A stretch of 64,000 bases of DNA from Blastobasis lacticolella (GCA_905147135.1 LR990051.1:1121001-1185000); one strand, 5' to 3'; numbered from the stretch's first letter, positions 31,823 to 43,068 are shown. Numbers and translations: made by a program. The notes: a model not told the origin generated them from the sequence alone.

Positions 31823-32100
31823 TATTAATAAAAAATAATAATCTTGGCGTTAACGTCCCGGTTGTGCTCTCGTGCACGAGGGCGGGGAGTCTGCCTTGAC
31901 CATGCTCCAGGATTAAGCAGATCAGGTAATTACAGTGGAGTGGAACCTGACCAAATTGGATTATGGTTACACATTCAATCGCCTGAATAAGCATGTTTCA
32001 TCACGATATTTTCCCTCACCGTAAGAGCATGGCCGCAACGGGATTCGAAACTGGTACCTTTCGCTTACGAGTCGGATACCCAAACCGCACGGTCACCGGA
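31823..32100 (-). mobile_element. tRNA-derived SINE, family C copy 7
   Basis: Family order preserved from the tail (AATAATAATCTTGGCG) to the head. The segment between CTTACGGTGAGG and the head is deleted, and the B box reads GTTTCGAATCC. Confidence 0.8.
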
Positions 32101-32648
32101 CTTTAATGTTATTACGAAGGGGAATTATCCGAGTATTTATTTCGGTTCCATTGATTGCATGTTTTCCTTCCGTGTAAAAGAAAATAATATCGACGATATC
32201 CGGCGTCCAATTAATGCGTAGATAACGTGGGTTAATCGCGAGCCTTTAGCGCGCATGTGTAAGATGTGGAGCTACATCCGTTCCATCTTTTTTTTGCACT
32301 ATAACTAGGAGTTCTTCAAACCCTCTAGTTGTTATAATTTCGTTGAACTATAATTTTGTTTGAAAACTCATAAAAAATTGCTACCGCGATTCTAATAGCC
32401 TGCGTTACGTAAGCATAATTTTATTACAAGTTTTTATTTAAATTCACTTGTATGTTCTGATATCTCGCAAGCCTAATTTAACCCACTTTCCGGCTTTAAA
32501 ATGAGCTGAAGTTTTATATAGATACGAGTACCTATGTAACTTGGATTAATATGGAATCATGGAGCTGGTCTGATGATGGAGTCGGAAGTTTATAGGAATT
32601 AATGAACCCATCTATATAACTCCATCGTGTTTGGGATCTTTTGAATGG
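32101..32648. other. Mostly unique stretch
   Basis: No repeat or coding signal supported. Confidence 0.3.
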
Positions 32649-32916
32649 GGATCTTGGCGTAAATGTCCCGGTTGTGGGCACGCGCACGAGAGCTCTGGGT
32701 CCGCCTTGGTCTCCGTGACCCCGTTACAAGGGGAACAAGACCAGATTAGATCATGCTTACATATTCAGACGCTTAAATGTGCAGGTTTCATCACGATGTT
32801 TACCCTCACCGAAAGAGCATCGGTTAGCATTAAACTAATGTACATAACTCAGAAAAGAGTCATTAGTACATGGTCGCAGTGCGATTCGAACACGATACTT
32901 CGGCCACCGTCGCTCC
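32649..32916 (-). mobile_element. tRNA-derived SINE, family C copy 8
   Basis: The head is reduced (about 20 bases lost between the B and A boxes). The body from TTTTCTGAGTTATGTACATT to CGCCAAGATCCC is present. Confidence 0.78.
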
Positions 32917-34010
32917 ATTTTTCATTTAAGAACTTATTTGTGTTTAATGTATTTACGGATATATTTTCGATCGTAAGTAGTATAGCTTTAAGAATAGAGA
33001 AGCCAAGCGGAGCCGCAGCCGAAGTTAGTATGTCGATGTTTACGTTTCATGTCTCGGCAGGGCTTAGTCACGTTTCTGTCATTAATTTTGGTATTTCAAC
33101 GTTACGAACGGCGTAAAGGTGCTTGGATTTATGTAACTCTGAACTTTATGCTTATTTACGGATGGCATATAATGGGTTTGCACGTTTTGAGAGTAGAAGG
33201 GAGGGGTAAATTTTAAAACTTTTTTTCGTTTTTTAGTTAAGGTCTCTATGGATTTCGGACGCGCGATTGTATCTCTAAAGGCATATTTATAATTAACCAA
33301 TGATAAAAGTTCTGGTTCTCATAAAACTAAAACAATGTTGAAAAAAGTACTTCTGAAACTAAAATCCCCGATTGTTATTTAAAAACTGAAAAGTTAAAAA
33401 CAAGCCGAGTGTTGGAAGTAAATGGGAGTATGTTAGTTTAATTTAAACTGAAAAGCAGTCGGGCCCCATTTGTAAATAGGTGACACGGATATTTAATATT
33501 TATAGAAAATTTAAATGGCCCTTTTTTAAATTACAATATGGCGCGCCAAATCTACAATTTTGTTTTTTTTAACACGTGTTTAAGGACACTGGTGTTTTTG
33601 AGATGAATCTAACAATTTTAACTGTCCAAATCCATCCAACCGTTTGGTAGGAACGAATTTAGAAACATACATACATACAAGATACGCGCGAAGAAATAAC
33701 CCTTCCTTGGCAAAAATACAAACAAGATTTTACAGATACTGCTCGAGTTAAAAACACCCCTCTCAGAGGTATAAATGTTGAAAAAGACATAAATAATAAA
33801 TATCATCTGAAACTCGTAGCGTGCATCGAAAAGCATACAATTGAGATTAATGAATGCCCACACGAGACCTGCAGTTTAGTTTAAAACTAGAATCCAAACG
33901 GGATGCCGAGTTTAACAAGATTAAAATTCTACAAATAGTGTTGTGTTATATTTACTATCGAATACAGGAGAGCTTCAGTATAATTTTAAACTTCCCTGCC
34001 TATATAAATT
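32917..34010. other. Mostly unique stretch
   Basis: No repeat family was recognised. Scattered short frames lack motifs. Confidence 0.3.
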
Positions 34011-34013
34011 ATT

Positions 34014-34065
34014 TAGTTAGTAGCTTTTTGCCCTCGACTTCGTTCGCTACGAACGAACTGATTCG
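34014..34065 (+). repeat. TAGCTTTTTGCCC repeat edge
   Basis: TAGTAGCTTTTTGCCCTCGA and ACTTCGTTCG resemble the edge motifs at 9061, 37212 and 52431. In moths such ends often belong to Helitron-like elements, but only the edge is visible. Confidence 0.35.
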
Positions 34066-34228
34066 GGCACTACATTCCAGACTTGTTCCCGTTGGTACCA
34101 CATTGAATTTCGGGAAAAACTATAGCCAATGTCACTCTCTGATAATGTAGCTTTCCACAGGTGAAATTTTACACTTTTTTTAACTGACAAGCAATCAAAT
34201 CTTTCCTCTTTATAATATACTACTAAGG

Positions 34229-34625
34229 TGGAAAACAAGCTTACGGCCTGCCTGATGGTAAGCAGTCACCGCAGCCTATGGATGTTATGGACTCCATGTT
34301 GTACTCTCCAGGGAAAACCTCTGCAGGTAGTTCATTCCACAACCATAGTGTGCGTGGGAAAAAGGTCATTTGGAACCGCACAGTTCGCGACCAATTTGGC
34401 TCCAAGGTGTGAGGATGAACTCCCTGTCGGTGGCGAGCGGTGCGATAATAGAATGTTGCTGTAGGCATCATGTCAAACAGTTTTTCAGAACGAACACCGT
34501 TATATAAGCGGTAGAACACACAAAGGGAGGCGAAATCCCTCCGCTGAGTCAGCGGCTCAATACCACTTGTGAGCATAGTATCATCGACAATTCTCACAGC
34601 GCGCTTTTGACTCGAGTCACATGGA
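34229..34625 (-). pseudogene. Family T LINE reverse transcriptase C-terminus
   Basis: On the minus strand a frame of about 118 codons runs through RIVDDTMLTSGIEPL, RRDFASLCVFYRLYNG, YYRTARHRQGVHPH and FFPRTLWLWNELPAEVFP to a stop near 34241. These are hallmarks of the C-terminal segment of a common insect non-LTR retrotransposon of the jockey/CR1 type. The polymerase core is absent. The frame is intact here, unlike the related copy at 59862-60395. No target-site duplication was resolved. Confidence 0.75.
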
Positions 34626-34730
34626 CCTAAAGATATAGAGCTGTGACAGACAGATAAACAGACGGACGGACAGACAGCGGCTTAGTTAGAGTTCCTTTTT
34701 TTACCCTTTTGTTACGGAACCCTAAAAACT
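34626..34730 (+). mobile_element. GACGGACGGACAGACAG-tailed repeat
   Basis: GACAGATAAACAGACGGACG followed by GTTACGGAACCCTAAAAA. 57460-57535 is a similar end (GACAGACGGACGG, then AGGTACGGCAGCCTAAAAA). A dispersed element end of unknown class. Confidence 0.5.
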
Positions 34731-35035
34731 ACCTTACAAAAAGCGAGGACTCGGATCTTCTGTCGTGTGTTCAGTCGTAGCCTTGCTAATGCCAGGAAGA
34801 GATTGTGTTCCATAATATATTAATGGTGTTATTTTCGCCAACCAGCCGCCGTGGATCGATTCAGTCACCATTAGGAGTTCGATCAACGGTGCGTCCAGGA
34901 GCCCAAGTCTACTAATTGTATTTAACTTACATGCTATTAAATTGAAACTAACTTGCGACTTCATTACGATTGAGACGAATTGTTTGAAATGAATATTCTG
35001 CAAGGAAATCTAGGGGGACGTTCCCAATTTTCGAT
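34731..35035. other. Unannotated spacer
   Basis: No supported feature. Confidence 0.3.
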
Positions 35036-35039
35036 AGCT

Positions 35040-35215
35040 TGAACACCCTAGAAGCCTTTCCTTTGCACCGGTTCTTCAAAAGGCAAGTCTACAGATACCT
35101 CAAAGGTCGGTACCGTATTCGCTCCCCATAGGTTGCAGATGTCTTGGACAACGGTGGCCGGCCACCTTCCATCACGTGGAACGTCCGCCCGTATGTATCC
35201 CTGAGCAATAAATAA
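35040..35215 (+). mobile_element. Family O LINE 3' end, copy 2
   Basis: The frame FFKRQVYRYLKGRYRIRSP and stop, then GGTTGCAGATGTCTTGGACA and an AATAAATAAAAATG tail. Parallel to 56515-56670. Confidence 0.65.
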
Positions 35216-35220
35216 AAATG

Positions 35221-35326
35221 GTAACTATAATTACCTGATCTGCCACATCCTGGATCAAGGCGGACCTCAGGCCCTCGCACACGAGAGCCATACCGAGATA
35301 ATTACGCCAAGATGACTATTATTTAC
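35221..35326 (+). mobile_element. tRNA-derived SINE, family C copy 9 (3' part only)
   Basis: Holds ATTACCTGATCTGCCACATC to GCCAAGATGACTATTATTTA, directly after the family O tail. Confidence 0.75.
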
Positions 35327-35329
35327 ACT

Positions 35330-35830
35330 GTAACATGTAGGCATCATATAAAAAACCGATAATACTCGTACATTAGCTCAAAAACCTTTAACAGCCAAAC
35401 TTGTTTAGCCACAGAGTCGATTGCTCGTAAAATATTGACGGCGCCATACCTCGTAAATTCACCCGATAGGCTAAAGGGGCTACTCAATACCGCAACAGTT
35501 CTGAGATAACGCAAACTATCGTAAACGGATTTTGATGGCTCCTCTCTGTGAACTTAAATGGACTATTAATAACGTTTGTGTATGTCCCAGAGACGGTGTC
35601 CTTGCTCACTGGAGTTTGGGTTTATCTGCTCTGTGGTTGGGGTTCCGTGATTTGTTTACTACCTATGTCTTGCTTAATTTGCTGTAATAGTTCTGCTGTC
35701 ACATTAACACCCGTAATCACAAACATTATTGGTCTAAGTAAGGTGCCTCGTAGTAGACGCTTTAGCAGCGGACGGGCATTGCCTTTTTGTTGTTTTGATA
35801 TCAAAACTCTCCGTGCATTGTCCTTTTTTG
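35330..35830. other. Unannotated spacer
   Basis: A + strand open frame from 35548 runs into the next repeat. It has hydrophobic stretches but no motif, and a second open frame overlaps it on the other strand. I do not call a gene. Confidence 0.3.
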
Positions 35831-35833
35831 TTG

Positions 35834-36077
35834 TGGTGTGTGGTGCCGCCACCTCAAAGAATAGAACCACCCCATCTCTGCCCGTGGGTGTCGTAAGAGG
35901 CGACTAAGGGACAAATCCGAAAGGTGGGCAGCAGCATCTGTCTGGGTAGATTTACATCAACTGCACTGCGATCTCCAACCCGCCTGCCAAGCGTGGAGAT
36001 TATGGCAATGACCTCCCCTTTCGTGGGAGAGGCCCGAAGTCCTGCAGTGGACTGTTATGGGCTGTGATGATGTTGTG
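35834..36077 (+). mobile_element. Family B repeat, copy 6
   Basis: Well-preserved GCCGCCACCTCAAAGAATAG sub-type, through TCTCCAACCCGCCTGCCAAG to CTGCAGTGGACTGTTATGGG and a GATGATG tail. Confidence 0.8.
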
Positions 36078-36184
36078 GACAATGTCAATATGATGTATAA
36101 TAAACAAGTGAATAAATTTTTCCACTCATCGGACTCACTGCAAAGCTGTTTATTATTACACTTTTTGCAGCAACGTGTTATGGA

Positions 36185-36280
36185 GATAGATACACCTGGT
36201 GTTGCTTACGTCTATAAACAACGGTGACCACTTACCATCAGGTGACCGCTTGGTTGTTTGCCTGCCGGATCGTGCATTAT
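36185..36280 (+). mobile_element. Family T LINE 3' fragment
   Basis: CACCTGGTGTTGCTTACGTC, then GGTGACCACTTACCATCAGG and a GCTTGGTTGTTTGCCTGCCG end. Confidence 0.55.
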
Positions 36281-36835
36281 CGTGCATAAAAAATTTGCGT
36301 TACGTATTTTTTTATATTATGCGTTTGTTGCCGGCTCTCTGCTAAGTGATCACACTGCGTTCAATACACGTACAGCTATATTGGTCAATTTTGCTCGCTG
36401 CCTTTCATTTTAACCAACGCTTATTGCCAATATCGCTACTGAAGTATTATCAGTTGGAATCCTGAACATTTGTGCGCACTGTGAGACTTCTGAGAGTTTC
36501 TAACATGACATGTGTAAATGAATAATGAGGTAATTAATTTATAATAATTTGGATACTTCATGTACTCTAATTTTAAATTGTATCATTTTGACATTAATTT
36601 ATTAATTTGACATGCGTACTAAGTATTGACATTTGAAATATTCTTGGGTAATTTAACATTGTTTACTTTAATGAATAAATTTATAATGAAATAAATTTAT
36701 ATTGATTAACTTGGCTACTTGACGTGTAATTATTGAATTGTATGACATAGTTTAAGGTACTTGAAAACTTGTAATTTAAAATGAAATGGTAAAAGAATGT
36801 ACTAATGCTGACATGTAAATTTCTAATTTCTGAAA
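36281..36835. mobile_element. Probable LINE 3' UTR, AT-rich
   Basis: From about 36545, TGACATTAATTT- and TGACATG-type pieces spaced through AT-rich sequence resemble 26540-26820. The sequence resumes at 37078 with AATATTTATGAAATAAATAAA, so the family B copy between looks inserted into it. Confidence 0.4.
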
Positions 36836-36837
36836 TC

Positions 36838-37077
36838 ACATCACAGCCCATAACAATCCACTGCAGGACTTCGGGCCTCTCCCACGAAAGGGGAGGTCAT
36901 TGCCATAATCTCCACGCTTGGCAGGCGGGTTGGAGATCGCAGTGCAGTTGATGTAAATCTACCCAGAAAGATGCTGCTGCCCATCTTTCGGATTTGTCCC
37001 TTAGTCGCCTCTTACGACACCCACGGGAAGAGATGGGGTGGTGCTATTCTTTGAGGTGGCGGCACCACACACCACGA
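36838..37077 (-). mobile_element. Family B repeat, copy 7
   Basis: Reverse orientation of the 35834 copy and very similar to it, about 0.8 kb away. Confidence 0.8.
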
Positions 37078-37079
37078 AT

Positions 37080-37515
37080 GAAATATTTATGAAATAAATA
37101 AATCTAAATCTGAAATCTGAGTGCGGGTGTAAGAGTCACAATCTACCGTAGGTTTGCTTGCAGAAATATCTTTAAAGAAATAGTACTGCCTGTTACCTAT
37201 ATCTTGGATACTAGCTTTTGTCCGCGATTAGATAAAATTTAACAGTCTCATAAGTTATTATGTGACTAAAAGAAAATCGTGTACTACTAACGGTACTTCT
37301 TATGTAAGTGAAGAATTAGTTTGTTTTAATTTGGTTGTACTATATTATTTAATCGGGCAGATAAATTTTAGCTGAGAATTGGAAAATCGGCCCTTAGATG
37401 TAGAACATCCATTATAAGCATAAGCCCAAAAAAAATATTGAGTCAAATAAAAAAGAAACCGGAACACCAACAAAAATCCAATTAAAATACGAAATCTCTC
37501 GCATGAGAGGAACTT
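37080..37515. other. Unannotated spacer
   Basis: Includes an ACTAGCTTTTGTCCGCGA repeat edge at about 37211. Otherwise nothing supported. Confidence 0.3.
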
Positions 37516-37519
37516 AGAA

Positions 37520-37870
37520 TTGGTACAGTTTGTTTTACGCACGCCCGAATCGGAAAATATGGACCTTTTTATCTTTATCCGGGAAGCATTGATTGAAAAT
37601 CGAGAGTGGGGCCCCGTTTCCATCTCGCCGTGTGTCCCTAAAAGTGATGGACTCGAATTGGGTGTCGTATGGGGCCATAAACCGGGGGCCAAAGGGCTGA
37701 TAGCATATTTTCGCGGTGTGCTCCCGTTATAACGCATGAGCGGAAGTAACGCCCACAAATTCTTTCTCGGCGCCCTTTGATGCAGGACTGGACTCGGGCG
37801 GGGCCTCAGCTTTCACTGGACAAGTTTTTTTACGAGCCGTTAGTGAGACCCGATTTCGAAAATTCATTGA
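37520..37870. other. Unique CpG-richer block, candidate regulatory sequence
   Basis: Open frames on both strands (70 codons +, about 135 codons -) overlap over the same bases, with no domain motif in either. The sequence is not repeated in the window and is richer in CpG than its surroundings. Confidence 0.35.
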
Positions 37871-38755
37871 CAGAAACACTATCTATATTATTCCAGAACG
37901 CTCTATATTTGAGTCCGGAATTTCGATACCTTGCCTTGTCTTATTTATGCCTACCTGTCTGTGTTACAAATAAATGGCTTTGAACATTGAAATAAAGTCA
38001 AATGTAAATGAATTGATTTGAATGCTGTTTATAAATTAAGCATGTTGTTTATAAACTATTATAAACAAGTAAAGTACTGTTTATAAACTTAAAGCATGTT
38101 TTCTCTTTACTTTGTCGTAACTAAGTACCCTCCGTACAGCCGATTAGGGAACAAATGACTATGTCTGGCTCAATTTTACCTTTAGTTTAGTCTATATAAA
38201 TGGCTTATTGAAATGATTATCAACTTACAATGTTGACTCGCTATAAATTTTTCGTAAATAACCGGAGGGGGCACAATGAGGTCCCCTTCCCTCCCGCCGT
38301 CCCTGCCTTTCAGCGAACCCCTTGATTTTTCACGATGAAATATTTATGGTCATAGCTTGCGGCCTCGTGTTCGCATCCGCTTTAATGAGATCTTACAAAT
38401 TATCATAGAGACTTATCCGTTTTTAAAATAGCAGGCTTTTATATTGCTCGTGCAAGACAACCAAAAAATCAAATTATTGTGCACACGAACAAATAGGTAT
38501 CTATATAAACTATAAGACATAAGAAATATTACGCATGATCTACAGATATAATCTGTCCAAACTGACTTGTCTTATTTGGTTAAGTAATTTATGTATTTAA
38601 ATGGATAATGTGCAGCAGTATTCGTTAAAGTTCACATTATATGTGTTTCTTGTATAATTCTCGACATCTATGCACAATGTACGTATCGTGATTGACATGG
38701 CAAGTCGTGATTTTGGGCATTGTTTGTTCACCAAATAAGACAAGTCAGTTTACAC
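37871..38755. other. Mixed unique spacer
   Basis: Includes repeated TGTTTATAAACT motifs at 38029-38092 and a GC-richer patch at 38262-38345. No gene supported. Confidence 0.3.
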
Positions 38756-38762
38756 AGATCAT

Positions 38763-38960
38763 AGTGTGAAACTGTCGCTTCCCGCTGTCTGTCCCTATGT
38801 ATCTATGTAAGCTTAGATCTTCTAAACTACGCAACGGATTTTAATGCGGGTTTCAACAATTGATGACGTGATTAAAGAGGAAGAAAAAAATAAACAAGAA
38901 AAAAAGGGTAGGTAGGAGTAATGCAGGTGTACGCATACGTAGTCGCGCTGGGTCCACTAG
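38763..38960 (+). mobile_element. Family G element, copy 4
   Basis: Complete layout: AGTGTGAAACTGTCGCTTCC start, GTCTGTCCCTATGTATCTAT, AAACTACGCAACGGATTTTA, a GGTAGGTAGGAG run and a GGGTCCACTAGT end. It lies immediately before the long inverted repeat. Confidence 0.75.
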
Positions 38961-38968
38961 TCGTATAT

Positions 38969-39560
38969 AATAGTAGTTTATGCAACTGTCATATAAAAGG
39001 GGGTATTATATGCAGTTGCGTACACTACATTATCTACACTCACATGTTTATGTTATAATACCGTACCTATAACTTTCTCAACTTTGCTGGAATTAAGCTG
39101 CGAGTCAGTTCTATTGTACCTACGCGTCGATGATATCAAGCAGCGAGAAATTCACTTTACTACTTTCACATTTATCTATTTAATTGCTTCAAATAAGAAA
39201 AAACATTCACAAACACAAATTATAACAATTAGAAAAAGTATTCTGTTTAGCGGGAGAATAATTACACAGAAATATAAAACGGAAAATTTAAATTTTGAAT
39301 TTGTTAAAGACATTTAGGTATTCAGCCTACATTTCGCCGTGTCTCGGCGCCCGCCTAAAATTTAAGAAATAAAAGTGTTGCATAATGATTAAAAAGTTAT
39401 TTTTCGATACAGCTGTAATGAAAAATGCAGCTGTATGGGAAATGCTGTATCGAAAAGTATTTTTTAAAATTTTATAGACTGGCGTGAATTAAGTGTAGGT
39501 ACCCTTAAACGACTGTCTTCGAATATGTAATTGAAACGTTATGCTATGAGTATAGAGAAA
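38969..39560 (+). repeat. Long inverted repeat, left arm
   Basis: Its reverse complement occupies 42402-43068 with high similarity over most of the length. Matching marks include AATAGTAGTTTATGCAACTG at the outer end, CTGCGAGTCAGTTC, TGTTTAGCGGGA, TGTTGCATAATGATTAAAAA and CGAATATGTAATTG near the inner end. It holds a smaller inverted pair (TTTTCGATACAGC at 39401, GCTGTATCGAAAA at 39444). Small open frames are not conserved between arms. Confidence 0.9.
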
Positions 39561-39638
39561 ACATTATGTTGAATGAGTTCACGTATCAAGCGATACTTTA
39601 CGACAGATTTTGTGTTTTGATAATATTGGCGACAGGCC

Positions 39639-39773
39639 GGAGCGTAGCCTGGCTATCAGGTCGGCCTTGTAAGTGAGAGGTACCAAGTTCGATTGAGACT
39701 ATTTCTGAGTTGAACACTAACCGATGCTCTTACGGTGAGGACAAACATCGGGAGGAAACTTGCTCATTCAGTC
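39639..39773 (+). mobile_element. tRNA-derived SINE, family C copy 10 (5' part)
   Basis: Degenerate head (GGAGCGTAGCCTGGC; CCAAGTTCGATTG), then TCTTACGGTGAGGACAAACA. The 3' half is missing. Confidence 0.65.
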
Positions 39774-40955
39774 GTATATCATATCCATTCACAGATCGTA
39801 GACTCTACAGTCCGGATATTCGTATATAGTGTTCCCTATGATATTTATAAAGTCCGGCACTACAGCGCCGGATGGACGACTTTTTTACTAAAATCTGATA
39901 TTACAGCCGCCCCTTTTTTACTAAAATCTGATATTACAGGAACTCGATTATTGACCTTTGAGCAAATATTAGTGTTCTATGGTATGAGATACAACACAAC
40001 AAAAACTAAACAATAAACTAAACTGACTAAAATTAGTAGTTTTATATTAACTATACTAAAACTAAAAAAAAAATCCAATGAACCGCTACCATTAGGCAAC
40101 GTGCCCAAAATCCTGCCGGCAGTTTTTTTTTTTAAATAATTGGACTAGCCATGCATTTGACCGCCATTTCAACTGGTGGTAAGTGACTATGCGACTGTCT
40201 AGGAACACTCTAGCTTAGAAAGGAACACACTCGCAGTCAACGTATTCCATTCCTTGGCATTGCCACGCTGATTGGCAATATGAGATGTTAATATGTGATA
40301 ACTATTACCCCCACCTCCGACTTACCCTGTTTAAATAATCACAATAATGGCACACAATTACCTCAAAACAGAGACGGTCCCAATACAAACCCATGGCATT
40401 GTACAGCATTTCTCGTAGGTACTATCTTGTTACACTAGCTAAACAAATACAATGGTGCTCAGTCACGAATACAGTCTACCGCAGTACTGTAGAATTGAAT
40501 ATTGAATTGGACAGGTCCCGTTTTGTACCTTGTGCGCTGCCTTCCATTGGCATTTCGTTGGATATGTTATATCTGAAGCGATATGTGTAATGGGTTTTTG
40601 TTTGGTCTTCCTCTAAGCATCACATTTTTTATTTATTTAGCGAAACAAAGAATTACACAATATAATGTTAAATAAACATGTTTAACTAAAATATTATGGT
40701 CTTTCCCACTTATTGGTTTCCTTGGGCTGAGCAGTTAAAAAACGCGAGTCTTTCTTAAATTTTATATTAAGAAAATAAAAACTCTCTCTCTATCTCACAC
40801 ATGGTACACGGCAGTACACCAAACTAACCTGGTTGAGCCGAAAAACCACATTGATGTGAATTAAGACTCACAGTCTTCAGGAAGACCTTATTCACCCCTG
40901 TATCGCCATCGGTATTAGACGAAACGTACATGGTGCTAATAATATTTTTTTGCTT
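39774..40955. other. Spacer between the inverted arms, first part
   Basis: Contains a 26-bp exact direct repeat (39881-39906 and 39914-39939, period 33) and a short LINE-like piece near 40145-40215. 40860-40930 faintly resembles the 5S-derived SINE body, too weakly to call. Confidence 0.4.
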
Positions 40956-40961
40956 GTTGCA

Positions 40962-41165
40962 AAACAAGTGGACCCGGCGCGACTTCGTTCGCGTACACCT
41001 ACTTTACTCCTACCTACCCTTTTTTTCTTGCTTATAAACCTTCCCCTTGAAACATTCTATCTAGTGTTAATAAACCGCATTAAAATCCGTAGCGTAGTTT
41101 AAAAGATCTAAGCGTACATAGATACCTATGTACAGACGGCGGGAGGTGACTTTGTTTTATATAAT
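40962..41165 (-). mobile_element. Family G element, copy 5
   Basis: Starts AAGTGGACCCGGCGCGACTT and runs to CAGACGGCGGGAGGTGACTT, with the CGTAGCGTAGTTTAAAAGAT core between. Confidence 0.75.
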
Positions 41166-41169
41166 GTTA

Positions 41170-42145
41170 AATAAATATTATCCAACATTTTTGCTCATAA
41201 AAACTGTTTAGCAAGTATGGTAATAGCGAAGGAGAAATTGCGGCCTTAATGACATTTCTGTATATTTAATTATTAATGTGGACATTCTTGAGACAACTCG
41301 AAGGAAATTAAAAGAAAAGAGTGGCGGCGTGGCCAAAGCAATACCGTAGCGGTTGGAATAACCATGTTACAACTTTAACATTACCATTGGACAGGGATGG
41401 AGCTGGCAAATGTTAAAGAAAGGGTCCACTTACGCTGGATGCCCACGAACAATGCCACTGGGAACCTAATAATTGTCGCAATATTTTTTATTTTTTTTTG
41501 TGTTATTGTATTGTAAAGTTACGTTGTCGTGGGGTTCCAGTGTAATAAATGTTACATTCTTTCTTTTCTTTCAAATAATTCATTGCATTATGAAATTATT
41601 TAGGTATTTCTCTGGACACTCTGATACTGTTGAACAGTCTCATGAGTCGATTGGCACCCCGTGACGGACGGACACATGAGCGATAACAGTAGGGAAAATG
41701 GAACCCTCACAATCGATTGCGGGACCGCTCCCAATTTTAATACTCATAAATAATAATACACCCATCAAATTCTCTTCACAATAGGTTAATCTTGACCTTT
41801 GACACCTTAAGAGGTTCTTATAAATAAGTTTTTGCGTCAGAGTTCAAAAATACGGGTCCACAATTCCCTGAATACATATCTGTACGAAACTTGGAAGACC
41901 ACCAGGAAGCAAGTAAAAACTCCGCTGCCCCGAGGCCACAGCAAGTTTGTCTTCGTCCCGCTCGTGGAAACAGAAACAAAATGACAAACTATTTTCTCTC
42001 TATTCCTGTGGGGACGACGCGCGACGTGTAAATGAGTCGAATATACCAATTCACCTGAGAAATCTAATTTTGTGAGAATATGCGGTTTTTCCTGGTTAGT
42101 AAGGGAAGATACAAGGAAATGCTAGAGACTCCCCAATTTACTAAT
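41170..42145. other. Spacer between the inverted arms, second part
   Basis: 41637-41670 matches the 3' end of the D-type SINE at 5243 (GATTGGCACCCCGTGACGG). Otherwise unannotated. Confidence 0.35.
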
Positions 42146-42150
42146 GATTG

Positions 42151-42371
42151 TAAGGGCGTCGTAGGGTATCCTACATAATCGAGTACAAGTCACTTTTTTT
42201 GTGACTATAATGTGTCTGAAAAGCGAAACTGCCAAGAGCATGTGAGGCTGACCGGTTTTTTTACTTCACGAACCTACACAAGAGGATATGTAAGTACTAT
42301 CGCTACGAAAAGTAGCAAGTATAGGTCAAAAAACAAAGATTTTTTGTGCCAAGTTGTGCACGGGCAGATGG
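42151..42371. mobile_element. Foldback family X, copy 2 (partial)
   Basis: TAAGGGCGTCGTAGGGTATC and TCGAGTACAAGTCAC match the left arm at 3481. TTTTTTGTGCCAAGTTGTGC matches the reversed right arm. It ends about 30 bp before the long inverted repeat. Confidence 0.55.
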
Positions 42372-42401
42372 ATAATAAAGAACGCGTAAGATAAGCTTAT
42401 T

Positions 42402-43068
42402 TTATCTACACTCATAGCGTAATGTTCCAATTACATATTCGAAAACAGTCGTTTAAAGGTACACTTTTTTCACGGCAGACTATAAAATTTTAAAAAATTA
42501 CTTTTCGATACAGCATTTCCCATACTATTTTCATGACAGCTGTATCGTAAAATAACTTTTTAATCATTATGCAACACTTATATTTTTTAAATTATCGTCG
42601 GGCGCCCGGACACGGTCAAATGTAGGCTGAATACATAGATGTCTTTAACAAATTCAAATTTTGAATTTGAATTTTCCTGTTTATATTCTGTGTAATTATT
42701 TTCCCGCTAAACAAAATATTTTTTGTAATTGTTGTAATTTGTGTTTGTGAGTGTTTTTTTTTTATTTTAAGCAAATAAATAGATAAATGTGAAAGTAGTA
42801 AAGTGAATTTCCCGCCGCTTGATATCCTCGACGCGTAGATACAACTGAACTGACTCGCAGCTTACTACCAGCAAAGTTGAGAAAACTATAGGTACAATAT
42901 TTTAACATAAAAATACGAGTGTAGATGAAGTAGTGTATGCAACTGCATATAATTAGGTATTAAAACACTCGTGTCAAACTATTATCATACTCGGCTACGC
43001 CTCGTATGATAAACAGACACTCATGTTTTAATACCCCCTTTTATATGACAGTTGCATAAACTACTATT
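42402..43068 (-). repeat. Long inverted repeat, right arm
   Basis: Reverse complement of 38969-39560. It is longer because it holds an imperfect palindrome of about 80 bp at 42956-43035 that the left arm lacks. Confidence 0.9.
42956..43035. repeat. Nested imperfect palindrome
   Basis: Outer arms GGTATTAAAACACTCGTGT and ACACTCATGTTTTAATACC (three mismatches). Inner arms ATCATACTCGG and CCTCGTATGAT (two mismatches). Confidence 0.8.

Noticed and set aside
35548..35907. 119-codon frame with hydrophobic segments
   Set aside because: Its last third is the family B repeat, a second open frame overlaps on the other strand, and there is no splice or motif support.
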